64,000 nucleotides of DNA from Geomonas azotofigens (lineage in GTDB: Bacteria; Desulfobacterota; Desulfuromonadia; Geobacterales; Geobacteraceae), in the NCBI RefSeq assembly GCF_018919395.1, contig NZ_JAHLME010000002.1, positions 970,182-1,034,181 on the forward strand, in the 5' to 3' direction. The first letter of the stretch is position 1. Each line of letters opens with the position of its first letter. The notes beneath the pieces were generated by a model, which was not told where the DNA came from, did no database searches, and worked only from the letters and a program-made list of their open reading frames with translations. This document shows positions 8,195 through 15,759 of the stretch, one piece after another. The translations under genes and the position numbers were made by a program.

Positions 8195-9287
8195 GGGCAT
8201 CCTCCTGCGCCTCACCGCCCGGAAGCTTCTTGGCGAGCATCGCGCCGGCGCCAAGTGCCGCACCGGCCGCGAGACCGACGAAGCCGGTGGTCAGCGGGTC
8301 CGGCCCCTTCCCTTTTTCCTTCAGGTCCACCGGGGCGTAGCTGTCGAACGGCGTCGGCTCGTGGATCTGCACCTTCTCGGCGATGGCGGTCTTGAAGAGG
8401 ATGTCCGGCTCGGTGCAGCCGATGCAGGGGTGACCGATGGAAACCGGCCAGGCGCCCACGTCGTTGAAGCGCTGCACGGAACAGTTGGCATAGGTGGCGG
8501 GACCCTTGCAGCCCAGCTTGTAGAGGCAGTACCCCTGGGCGTGGGTCGGGTCGCCGTAGGCCTTGGCGAAACGGCCGGCGTCGAAGTGCGGACGACGCTC
8601 GCAGTGCTCGTGGATCCTCCTGCCGTAGGCGAACTTCGGACGGCCCAGCTGATCCAGCTCGGGCACTTTCTTGAAGGTCAGGTAGTAGAGCACGGTGGAC
8701 AGGAAGTTGTAGGGGTTGGGGGGGCAGCCGGGGATGTTGATGATCGGCTTGTCCTTGATGATGTCTTTCACGCCGACCGCGCCGGTCGGGTTCGGGGAGA
8801 CGGACTGGATGCCGCCGTAGGAGGCGCAGGTGCCGATGCTGATGATGGCGGCGGCGCCTTCGGCCGCGTGCTGCAGGGACTCGAGGGCGGTTTTCCCGGA
8901 GACCTTGCAGAAGATGCCGTTCTGCTTGGTCGGGATGGCGCCTTCCACGACGAGGATGTACTTGCCGTGGTTGGCCTTCATGGAGTCGTGCAGCGCCTGC
9001 TCGGCCTGGTGGCCCGCGCCGACCATGAGGGTCTCGTGGTAGTCCAGCGAGATCATGTCCAGGATCAAGGTTGAAATGGTGGGGTGGGACGAACGCAACA
9101 GCGACTCCGAGCAGCCGGTGCACTCCTGGAAGTGAAGCCAGATCACCGCAGGGTTGCCGTTTTTCTCAACGGCCTCGGCCACCTGCGTATGCATGGCGAA
9201 GGGAAGCCCCATCATCGCGGTGGCGGTGACACAGGCCTTCATGAAACTCCTGCGGGTGACCCCTTCGCAAAACATCTCTTCTTTCAT
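8178..9287 (-). CDS. hybS: [NiFe]-hydrogenase small subunit with Tat signal
   Basis: HybS carries the iron-sulfur relay from the active site. The Tat signal TRRSFMK is at residues 11-17, followed by a hydrophobic stretch. Proximal cluster ligands include CTGCSE (Cys56, Cys59), a Cys in GTCASYGG and one in PGCPPNP. Medial and distal cluster residues occur in HEHCERRPHF, GYCLYKLGCKG and HPCIGCTEPD. A Gly/Ala-rich hydrophobic helix near residue 340 is the usual C-terminal membrane anchor. At 369 residues it is full length. It is the first gene after the sigma-54 promoter and has AGGAGG upstream. Confidence 0.98.
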   Translation of the reverse strand: MKEEMFCEGVTRRSFMKACVTATAMMGLPFAMHTQVAEAVEKNGNPAVIWLHFQECTGCSESLLRSSHPTISTLILDMISLDYHETLMVGAGHQAEQALHDSMKANHGKYILVVEGAIPTKQNGIFCKVSGKTALESLQHAAEGAAAIISIGTCASYGGIQSVSPNPTGAVGVKDIIKDKPIINIPGCPPNPYNFLSTVLYYLTFKKVPELDQLGRPKFAYGRRIHEHCERRPHFDAGRFAKAYGDPTHAQGYCLYKLGCKGPATYANCSVQRFNDVGAWPVSIGHPCIGCTEPDILFKTAIAEKVQIHEPTPFDSYAPVDLKEKGKGPDPLTTGFVGLAAGAALGAGAMLAKKLPGGEAQEDAHEKDK

Positions 9288-9325
9288 AACAAGCCTCCTC
9301 GAGATAAATCAAACCGCACGTATAC

Positions 9326-9341
9326 GGCAACACCCGTGCCA
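9326..9341 (-). promoter_or_regulatory. Sigma-54 promoter for the hyb operon
   Basis: Read on the minus strand this is TGGCACGGGTGTTGCC, with the invariant GG and GC separated by ten bases as in the -24/-12 consensus. Transcription would start near 9315, leaving about 28 bases of leader before hybS and its AGGAGG. A sigma-54 activator gene lies about 2 kb upstream. Confidence 0.85.
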
Positions 9342-9367
9342 ATCGAGTAAACAAAATTTGCAATTGT

Positions 9368-9381
9368 AATACACTGGAATC
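9368..9381 (-). promoter_or_regulatory. Shared 14-base motif upstream of the hyb sigma-54 promoter
   Basis: The + strand reads AATACACTGGAATC. The same motif with one change (AATATACTGGAATC) occurs at 14455-14468, before the MEDS-PAS kinase gene, in the same orientation. It ends about 27 bases upstream of the -24 element. It could be an activator site, but this is inference from only two copies. Confidence 0.4.
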
Positions 9382-9388
9382 ACAGAGC

Positions 9389-9427
9389 AAAAAAAATGGC
9401 GCCCGCGGAAGCTCTCCGCGCGGCGCC
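9389..9427 (-). terminator. Rho-independent terminator after hypA
   Basis: On the minus strand GGCGCCGCGCGGA pairs with TCCGCGGGCGCC and is followed by a run of eight T residues after one A. It lies about 75 bases past the hypA stop and just upstream of the sigma-54 promoter, so it insulates hypA transcription from the hyb operon. Confidence 0.85.
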
Positions 9428-9502
9428 TTTCTTTGCTTCATTTTGTTGGGTACTTCTGTCCCGGCTTTGTATCATTTTGTCCCAAGGGCGGGACAAAACG
9501 TG

Positions 9503-9835
9503 TCAGGCCAGTTCCAGTTCCTTCACCCTCAGTTCCTCGCCCGAGACGATGGCGAGGCCGAAGGCGCCGCACCCGGGACAGGGGGAAAAGAGGCTTTGCA
9601 AGGGGAATTCACCGTGGCAGGCGGGACAGGTTCCCCGCCCCGGCACCTCCTCGATGGTCAGCTTGGCCCCCTCCAGCAGGGTTCCCTTGGTGCAGGCCTC
9701 GAAGCAGAACTCCACGCTCTCGGGCACCACCCCTGACAGTTCCCCGATCTCGAGGACCACCTCCATCACCCTGCGCCCCGCCGCGTGTCCCTCGCAGATC
9801 TCCACCACGCTCTGGGTTATGCTCATCTCGTGCAT
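9503..9835 (-). CDS. hypA: Nickel chaperone HypA
   Basis: HypA passes nickel to the hydrogenase large subunit together with HypB. The 110 residues begin MHEMSIT, where the N-terminal His2 is the family's nickel ligand. The zinc ribbon CPACH ... CPGCG is at residues about 70-92. It is separated from hybS by a terminator and lies 65 bases after the histidine kinase gene at 9901-10821, so it may be co-transcribed with the regulators rather than with the structural genes. Confidence 0.96.
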   Translation of the reverse strand: MHEMSITQSVVEICEGHAAGRRVMEVVLEIGELSGVVPESVEFCFEACTKGTLLEGAKLTIEEVPGRGTCPACHGEFPLQSLFSPCPGCGAFGLAIVSGEELRVKELELA

Positions 9836-9900
9836 GCCCGCCTCCGATTTTAATGTGGAGGGGATGATAGCAGATCCGGACGCGCGGCAAAAGGGGCTTT

Positions 9901-10821
9901 TCAGGTGATGCAGGACTGCAGCGTGAAGAAGAAGGTCGCCCCCTTGTCCACCTCGCCTTCGGCCCAGATGCGTCCGCCGTGGCGGTTGATGATGCGCTGC
10001 ACCGTGGTGAGACCGATGCCGTTGCCGGGGAACTCGCTCGAGCTGTGCAGGCGCTGGAAGGCGTGGAACATCCGTTCGGCATTGGCCATGTCGAAGCCGA
10101 TACCGTTGTCCTTCACGAAGCAGGTCTTGTCCGCTGCGCTCTCCCGGGCGCCGAACTCGATGCGGGCCACCTCGCGCATCTGGGTGAACTTCCAGGCGTT
10201 CCTCAACAGGTTCTTCATGGCGATCTCAAGGAGGTTATGGTCGCCGAAGGTGCGGATCCTGGGCTGGATCACGAATTCCACCCTGCGGTCGGGGGTCCCC
10301 TGCGCGAGGTCGGCGGCGGTGTCGTTGACGATCTCGGACAGATCGACCACCTCGCGCTTCAGGCTCAGGTAGGAGAGCTGGGAGAGCTGCAACAGCGCCT
10401 CGATCAGGTCGTTCATGTGCTGGCTGGATTTGAAGATCCGCTCCAGGTAATCCATCCCCTCCAGGTCGAGCCGGCCCGCGTACTGTTCCTGCAGGGCGCG
10501 GGTGAAGCCGCAGATCCTCCTGAGCGGCGCGCACAGGTCGTGGGCCACCGAGTAGTTGAACGCCTCCAGGTCCCGGTTGATCGATTCGAGCCGCTCGGTC
10601 TGTTCCGTGAGCAGGCGCTCCACCTGTTGGGTCAGCTGGCTGATCTCCTCGTTGTTGGGTCGCTCCAGGAGCATGTTGCGTATGGTCTCCAGGGAGGTGT
10701 GCACCGCCGACTTCAGATCGACCGCGTAAGAGGCGTTCAGCATGCTCGACGCTATTTCCTTGTCTATGGTCAAATACCGTCCCTCCCCGTTGTTCCTCTT
10801 CGCCTTGTACGTATCGGTCAT
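9901..10821 (-). CDS. Sensor histidine kinase without obvious sensory domain
   Basis: This is a 306-residue cytoplasmic kinase. After about 85 residues of helical, coiled-coil-like sequence comes a phytochrome-style phosphoacceptor motif, NYSVAHDLCAPLRRI. It is followed by an HATPase domain with an N-box in LLRNAWKF, a G1 box DNGIGFD and a G2 box GNGIGL. It has no transmembrane segment and no recognisable PAS or GAF domain. Neighbours are hypA downstream and the NtrC-type activator upstream, so a role in hydrogenase control is likely but unproven. Confidence 0.88.
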   Translation of the reverse strand: MTDTYKAKRNNGEGRYLTIDKEIASSMLNASYAVDLKSAVHTSLETIRNMLLERPNNEEISQLTQQVERLLTEQTERLESINRDLEAFNYSVAHDLCAPLRRICGFTRALQEQYAGRLDLEGMDYLERIFKSSQHMNDLIEALLQLSQLSYLSLKREVVDLSEIVNDTAADLAQGTPDRRVEFVIQPRIRTFGDHNLLEIAMKNLLRNAWKFTQMREVARIEFGARESAADKTCFVKDNGIGFDMANAERMFHAFQRLHSSSEFPGNGIGLTTVQRIINRHGGRIWAEGEVDKGATFFFTLQSCIT

Positions 10822-10860
10822 GGGGCACCCCCTGTTGACCTCGCCCCCCGAGGGGCTGCA

Positions 10861-11043
10861 TCAGAAACGTCTTGCCGGTGCACCTAAAGCGGCAGCGGCC
10901 ACTTCCCGGTACAGACGTCCCTGCCATCGTAAAAGCTCTACTTCGCCATGCTTCCATCGTGGTAGCTCAGCAGCAACCGTGCCGATATCGCCGGCCAGCT
11001 CGATTCCTGCTTTTCCGGCAACTTCCCCGCGTCGCTCCGTCAT
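10861..11043 (-). CDS. Possible small protein between activator and kinase
   Basis: The 345-base gap between the activator gene and the kinase gene holds one open frame on the same strand. It could start at ATG 11043 (60 residues) or TTG 11067. The predicted product is soluble, with a stretch reading AELPRWKHGEVELLRWQGR. No convincing ribosome-binding site is seen at either start and no family was recognised. It could be a genuine small gene or chance. Nothing else was seen in the gap. Confidence 0.3.
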   Translation of the reverse strand: MTERRGEVAGKAGIELAGDIGTVAAELPRWKHGEVELLRWQGRLYREVAAAALGAPARRF

Positions 11044-11166
11044 CCGCCACACCGGATCCGGCAACAAAGGTTTACCGTTTTGCTCGCGTATGGCGCCGAG
11101 GCCTTGCCGGAGGCGGATCGAAGGTGAGCAACGTTTGTGGCAGGTGCAACGTCCGTTGCGGGCGGC

Positions 11167-12537
11167 TCAGGCCGATTTCCTCCTGAGCCGGTTGTTGAGG
11201 GCTTGCCTGGAGATCCCCAGCAGAGTCGCGGCCTCGCCCTGGTTGCCGTTGGACATCCGCAGCGCCTCGCTGATCAGGTGGGACTGCGCCTCCTTGATGC
11301 TGGGAAAGCCGTTGAAGATGACGGTGACGACTTCGTGCCCCTCCACGGTGAGTCCCCTCCCGGAGGTGGCGCTCATCTTGGAGCGGAAGGCCGCCAGGGA
11401 AAGGGGACCCTTCTCGTGCAGGGCGACGGCGTCGTACACCATGGCCTGCAGCTCGCGCACATTGCCCGGGAAGTGGTACCGCTGCAACAGCCGCGGCAGC
11501 TCGGACGGGTACCAGGGGCGCTTCTTTGCCATCTGGCGGGAGGCGAGGGTCACGAAATGTTCCAGCAGCAAGGGGATGTCCCCCTGCCTCTCCCTGAGCG
11601 GCGGGATGTGGAGCCGGTGGCAGCTGAGCCGGTAGTAGAGATCCTCGCGCAGCCTTCCCTGCTCCAGGAGTTGTTTCAGGTCCCGGTTGGTGGCCACCAC
11701 GATGCCGGCATCCGTCTTGGCCGCCGCGTCGCTCCCAAGAGGAAGGTACTCGTGCTCCTGGATCAGCCTCAAGAGCTTCACCTGGGCCCCCTCGCGCAAA
11801 TCGCCAATCTCGTCCAGGAACAGGGTCCCCCCCGCCGCCTTCCTGATCAGCCCCTCGCGGTTCTCCTGCGCGCTGGTGAAGGCCCCCTTGCGGTGCCCGA
11901 AGAGGGTGTCGGAGAAGACGGCATCGTCCAGCCCCGCCACGTTCACCGTCACCAGCTCCCCCTTTTTGCCCGAGCAGCGATGAACGGCCTCGGCGAAGAG
12001 CTCCTTGCCGACGCCGGTCTCCCCGGTGATCAGCACCGGTTGCCCGGTGTGCGACACCGCCTGGGCCCTTTTCATGAGCCTCAGCATCTGGCGGTCCTCG
12101 GTGACGATGTCCGGGAAGGGCATGCGCCGACGGCGCAGCCGGTTCTCGTCCTCGGCGGGCCCCAGGGCCCGGTCGATGGCGGCGAGGAACAGCGCGTTGT
12201 CGATCGGTTTCAGCAGGTAATCGCAGGCGCCGGCGCGCATGCAGGAAACCGCCTGCCCCACCTCCGCCTGCCCGGTGATGATCAGGACCGGCAGGTGCGG
12301 GAACTCCTCCACCAGGAGAGGCAAAAGCTCATGCCCCTGCACGGTGGGGAGCGCCAGGTCCAGGACCACCAGGGCGGCGTCGTTGCGCCGCAGGTAGGGA
12401 ACCAGCGCCCCACCGTCCTCGAACGTCAGCACCGGGCCGACGCCGTGCCCCTGCAGAAGCGCCCGGTAGATCTGCAGCACCTCCTGGTCGTCATCCACCA
12501 CCACAACCGGCAACGGCGTCGTTTCCTTGCTTTTCAT
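11167..12537 (-). CDS. NtrC-family sigma-54-dependent response regulator
   Basis: The 456-residue protein has a receiver domain (acidic DDD at 15-17, phosphoacceptor Asp60 in VVLDLALP), an AAA+ ATPase and a Fis-type helix-turn-helix at about 436-456. Walker A is GETGVGKE (172-179) and Walker B ends LFLDEIGD (239-246). The sigma-54-contacting loop reads GAFTSA (218-223) instead of the usual GAFTGA. It lies 27 bases after the MEDS-PAS kinase gene, a likely cognate pair, and is the obvious candidate activator of the sigma-54 promoter at 9326-9341. It resembles HupR/HoxA-type hydrogenase regulators in layout. Confidence 0.93.
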   Translation of the reverse strand: MKSKETTPLPVVVVDDDQEVLQIYRALLQGHGVGPVLTFEDGGALVPYLRRNDAALVVLDLALPTVQGHELLPLLVEEFPHLPVLIITGQAEVGQAVSCMRAGACDYLLKPIDNALFLAAIDRALGPAEDENRLRRRRMPFPDIVTEDRQMLRLMKRAQAVSHTGQPVLITGETGVGKELFAEAVHRCSGKKGELVTVNVAGLDDAVFSDTLFGHRKGAFTSAQENREGLIRKAAGGTLFLDEIGDLREGAQVKLLRLIQEHEYLPLGSDAAAKTDAGIVVATNRDLKQLLEQGRLREDLYYRLSCHRLHIPPLRERQGDIPLLLEHFVTLASRQMAKKRPWYPSELPRLLQRYHFPGNVRELQAMVYDAVALHEKGPLSLAAFRSKMSATSGRGLTVEGHEVVTVIFNGFPSIKEAQSHLISEALRMSNGNQGEAATLLGISRQALNNRLRRKSA

Positions 12538-12564
12538 GACCAGCCTCTCTGCCCGTAAAGGTCG

Positions 12565-14409
12565 CTAGACCTGGAAGTAGAGGGTCCCCCCCTTCCCGGC
12601 CTGCTCCGCGCTCCAAATCCGTCCTCGATGCAGGTTGATGATGCGCTGCACCGTGGCCAGGCCGATGCCGCAGCGGCTCCGCTCCGTGCCGCTACCGCCG
12701 GCCGGCGCCTCGCACAGGCTCGCGCCCAGCCGGGGCCCGTTGTCGCTCACATAGCAGCTGCGTTCACCCTCGACCTGCGCCGTCCCGAACTTGATCACCG
12801 GGTGTTTCACCCCGATGGTGCTGTGCCAGGCGTTCTCCAGCAGCTGCTCCATGGCCAGGCGCAGCATTTCCTTGTCGCCGGTGACCGTGACCCCGTCCTC
12901 GATCCGGAAGTCCACCGGACGCTGGGCCTGGTCGGAGAGCTGCGCCGCGATCTCCGAGGCCATGGCGCTCAGGTCCACCTCCACCGGCTGGAGCTCGGCC
13001 GCGGCCAGCGCGTTCATCCGTTCCAGCGCAGCGATGGCGCCGGAAAGGTCCGCCGCCGAGGCCCTGATGCTGTCCAGCAGCTCGCGGCTGGGGCGGTCGA
13101 GCTGCGCAGCGGAGAGTTTGTGCAACCTGCCGCAGTCACCGCTGATCCGTGCCAGTCGCGTCCCCAGGTCGTGGGCCACCGCCTGCCCGATCCCCTCGAG
13201 TTCGGCCGTGCGCGCCGCCAACTCCACCTTCAGCGCCCTGAGCCCGTTCTCCGCCTGTACCCTGGTGCTGAGGTCAAGCCCGATGATCCAGTTCACCCAC
13301 CCCGTGATGGGGACGTAACGCGAGATGTTGGACCACGCGAGGAGCTTGGGAGAGCCGTCCTTGCAGCGGATGTTCCACTCCCGCCCCCGGTAGTCCCCCC
13401 CCTGCGGCGGGTGCGCCGACACCACATCTTCGCGCAGTTCCCCGTCGACCTGGAGTAGTTCCAGCATCGGTTTCCCCATCACCTCCTCCCCCCGGAAGCC
13501 GGTGACGCGCTCGAACTCGTGGTTGCAGGCGGCCAGGCGGTCGCCGTTGTCGAAGGCCATCATGACCACCGGGAGGTGCTGCAGGATGGTCTGCAAACGC
13601 CTGCGGTTGGCGAGGAGCGCCTCATCCTTCTCGTGGATCTCCTGCTCGCTGGCCCGCAGGGTATCCTCTTCCTGCCAATTCTCATAGATCTTGCGGGCCA
13701 GGGCCGCGTAGGCCTGCTCCAGTTCCTGCTTGAGCCGCTCGCTTTCCGCCTCCACCATGGTCATGCGCTGCGAGGCGGCCAGGAATACGTCCAGTTCGCA
13801 GACGGCGGCCTTCCGGCGCGGATGCGCGCCCGGCGGAATGAAAAGCGGGTTCTCGCACACCCTGCCGCCGCTGACCAGCCCGGGGTGGATCCGGGCCATC
13901 TCCAGGAGCAGTTCCGGGCTGAACAGCCGCCGGTCGTACAGGCAAAGGAGCGCGGTGTCCTGTTCCGCCGCGAACTCGGTAAGGTCGCGTTCGAACCGGT
14001 GCAAGAGCTCGAGCGACTTCTCGTCCTTGATCGCCCAGGCCATGTCGCAGATGATGCGGGTCCCACTGAACCCCTCGGCGGTGGCGCCCGCGCAGATGTT
14101 GCGCAGGAGCTCCATGATGCGCTCCTGCTTGAACACCCCGCCCCTGAGCCAGGTCTGCTTCACCGGCAGCAGGACCAACGCGCCGCTGTCCTGCTTTTGC
14201 ACATCGACTACGTTTCGCAGCAGCCGTTCCAGCTTCTCCTCCGCGGCGTGCAGGTAGACGCAGCGCTCCCCGATCGCCACCCCCTTCTGGATGAAGGGGA
14301 GCGCCGGGTTTAACACCTCCGCCTCGCCCTGGTAGATCAGGCAGAGGTGATCGTGACTGTTGACGACGCCGATGTCCGCGATTTCAGTGGAGCGTTTCTC
14401 TTCTTCCAT
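12565..14409 (-). CDS. MEDS-PAS hybrid-sensor histidine kinase
   Basis: The N-terminus resembles the MEDS (DcmR-like) sensory domain, with HDHLCLIYQ and repeated acidic/hydrophobic segments through about residue 180. A PAS domain follows at about 255-370, then a HisKA region with AVAHDLGTRLARIS and an HATPase domain with DNGPRLG and GIGLATVQRI. The start at 14409 has GAGGAG nine bases upstream. The longer GTG start at 14454 lies upstream of the predicted transcription start and lacks a ribosome site. This start gives 614 residues. It forms a probable operon with the sigma-54 activator. The ligand is unknown. Confidence 0.88.
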   Translation of the reverse strand: MEEEKRSTEIADIGVVNSHDHLCLIYQGEAEVLNPALPFIQKGVAIGERCVYLHAAEEKLERLLRNVVDVQKQDSGALVLLPVKQTWLRGGVFKQERIMELLRNICAGATAEGFSGTRIICDMAWAIKDEKSLELLHRFERDLTEFAAEQDTALLCLYDRRLFSPELLLEMARIHPGLVSGGRVCENPLFIPPGAHPRRKAAVCELDVFLAASQRMTMVEAESERLKQELEQAYAALARKIYENWQEEDTLRASEQEIHEKDEALLANRRRLQTILQHLPVVMMAFDNGDRLAACNHEFERVTGFRGEEVMGKPMLELLQVDGELREDVVSAHPPQGGDYRGREWNIRCKDGSPKLLAWSNISRYVPITGWVNWIIGLDLSTRVQAENGLRALKVELAARTAELEGIGQAVAHDLGTRLARISGDCGRLHKLSAAQLDRPSRELLDSIRASAADLSGAIAALERMNALAAAELQPVEVDLSAMASEIAAQLSDQAQRPVDFRIEDGVTVTGDKEMLRLAMEQLLENAWHSTIGVKHPVIKFGTAQVEGERSCYVSDNGPRLGASLCEAPAGGSGTERSRCGIGLATVQRIINLHRGRIWSAEQAGKGGTLYFQV

Positions 14410-14454
14410 CAGGGTGATCTCCTCGCTCGGATGGACATTAAAAAACACCAACAC

Positions 14455-14482
14455 AATATACTGGAATCGATCGCCATTGCAA
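14455..14482 (-). promoter_or_regulatory. Sigma-70-like promoter of the kinase-activator operon
   Basis: On the minus strand TTGCAA and TATATT are separated by 16 bases, with transcription expected near 14448. The -10 box overlaps the 14-base motif shared with the hyb promoter region (14455-14468), which would allow feedback control if the motif binds a regulator. Confidence 0.5.
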
Positions 14483-14624
14483 TAACGACCAGGGCGATTT
14501 TAGCGGCGCCGAGGGGGTGAAAACGTTTGGTAAACGTGGTTTTTTGACTGATGTCAAAGCGGGAGGGCGCGGCACCGTGCTAGCCTGCGCACGCTGGTGA
14601 ATCCAAGGGAACAAGGGAGGCAGG

Positions 14625-14906
14625 ATGTGCGATTGCGGTTCGGGTAGCTCCAGGAGCGGTGGCCCCTACGCCACGGGAAGGGATTTGGTTGAGTTTGTGC
14701 TGGCGGCACACGGCGGGCGGGTGGCCTGTTCGCCGCTGCCCAACGCACTCGAGGTGCGGTGCCAGGAATGCGACAAGGAGTTCGTGCTGCGGACCTTCGT
14801 ACAGGGATGCCCCTCCTGTGGCGGCATCCACGCGGTCTCGCCACCGCGTGCGAACGACCCCGCCGCGGTGCAGTACGCGGGCGCGGACTTCGGCGCCGCC
14901 GCCTAG
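14625..14906 (+). CDS. Small cysteine-rich zinc-ribbon protein, function unknown
   Basis: This 93-residue protein opens with MCDCGSGSS and has a four-cysteine ribbon CQECDKEF ... CPSCGGIH. The ribbon resembles the metal site of HypA-type proteins but lacks the HypA N-terminal domain. GGGAGG precedes the ATG. It is transcribed divergently from the hydrogenase regulatory operon. The ribbon and its position next to hydrogenase genes make a metallocentre role conceivable, but there is no direct evidence. No family name was recognised. Confidence 0.75.
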   Translation: MCDCGSGSSRSGGPYATGRDLVEFVLAAHGGRVACSPLPNALEVRCQECDKEFVLRTFVQGCPSCGGIHAVSPPRANDPAAVQYAGADFGAAA

Positions 14907-14925
14907 CGGCGGAAGCCGCTAGAGA

Positions 14926-14995
14926 CCTTCCTCCCCTCTCCCCAGGGGAGAGGGGGGCCCTCACCCAGCCCTCTCCTAGTGGGAGAGGGGGCATG
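14926..14995. repeat. GC-rich mosaic intergenic repeat
   Basis: Alternating CCCTCTCC and GGGAGAGG blocks form two possible hairpins in the gap between convergent genes. They match the style of the other mosaic repeats in the window. Confidence 0.5.
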
Positions 14996-15018
14996 CAAGT
15001 AATAGCCACGGGTGCCGT

Positions 15019-15741
15019 TCAGCGGCGGGACGGACGTTTCGGACGCCCCTGGGGACGTGATTCGGGGCGGGACTCCAGGCGGGCCAGGTAGACCACGTGG
15101 CGCAGTCCGCCACGGCCGGGACGGTCACAGGTAACCGAGAAGCCGGCCTGGCGTAGGCGCTTGTCGAAGCCCTGGTCGTAGTTCTCACCCCAGACCGCGA
15201 AGACGCCGCCGGGCTTCAGGGCCCCCTTGCTCAGCTCGATGGCGATTTCTCCGTAGAGCGGGTCCATGACCTTGTCCGTCCTGGCGTGCGGGCCGGTGTA
15301 GAGGTCGAGCACGATGGCGTCGAAGCGGTTGTTACTCATGGCGCTTCGCCTGATCACGTCGGCCACGTTGGCGATTTCCACCTCGACCCGGGGATCGTCG
15401 GCCGCCCCGTGGGTCAGCGGCGCCAGCGCCCCGCGGCACCACTGCAGCACCACCGGGTTCAGTTCCGCGACCAGCACGCCGGCCTGCTCCGGCAACTGGT
15501 CCAGCACCGCCCGCAGGGTGATCGCCATCCCCAGCCCCCCCACCAGCACCCGCGGCGCCGCCGCGTGCTTCAGGTGACCGCAGGCCACTTCTCCGAGGGC
15601 GACCTCGGAGCGGTGCAGCGAACTGTTCATCAGGACCAGCCCGTTCACGGTGATCAGGAAATCCTTCTCGCCCCGTTGTCTTAGTTCCAGAACCCCGTCA
15701 CCGGTGGTCACGCTTTGCAATACTTTCCAGGGCTGCGCCAT
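15019..15741 (-). CDS. Spermidine-synthase-like SAM-dependent methyltransferase fold protein
   Basis: The 240-residue protein has a Rossmann-like methyltransferase core. The nucleotide-binding loop is VLVGGLGMAITL, an acidic strand end is VAELNPVV, and a later motif is FDAIVLDLYTGP, as in spermine/spermidine synthase-like proteins. The C-terminal 20 residues are an Arg/Pro-rich basic tail. AGAGGAT precedes the start. It sits downstream of rsgA on the same strand with an 18-base gap. The substrate cannot be told from sequence; both aminopropyl transfer and methyl transfer remain possible. Confidence 0.75.
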   Translation of the reverse strand: MAQPWKVLQSVTTGDGVLELRQRGEKDFLITVNGLVLMNSSLHRSEVALGEVACGHLKHAAAPRVLVGGLGMAITLRAVLDQLPEQAGVLVAELNPVVLQWCRGALAPLTHGAADDPRVEVEIANVADVIRRSAMSNNRFDAIVLDLYTGPHARTDKVMDPLYGEIAIELSKGALKPGGVFAVWGENYDQGFDKRLRQAGFSVTCDRPGRGGLRHVVYLARLESRPESRPQGRPKRPSRR

Positions 15742-15759
15742 TTATATCCTCTTTTGTAG

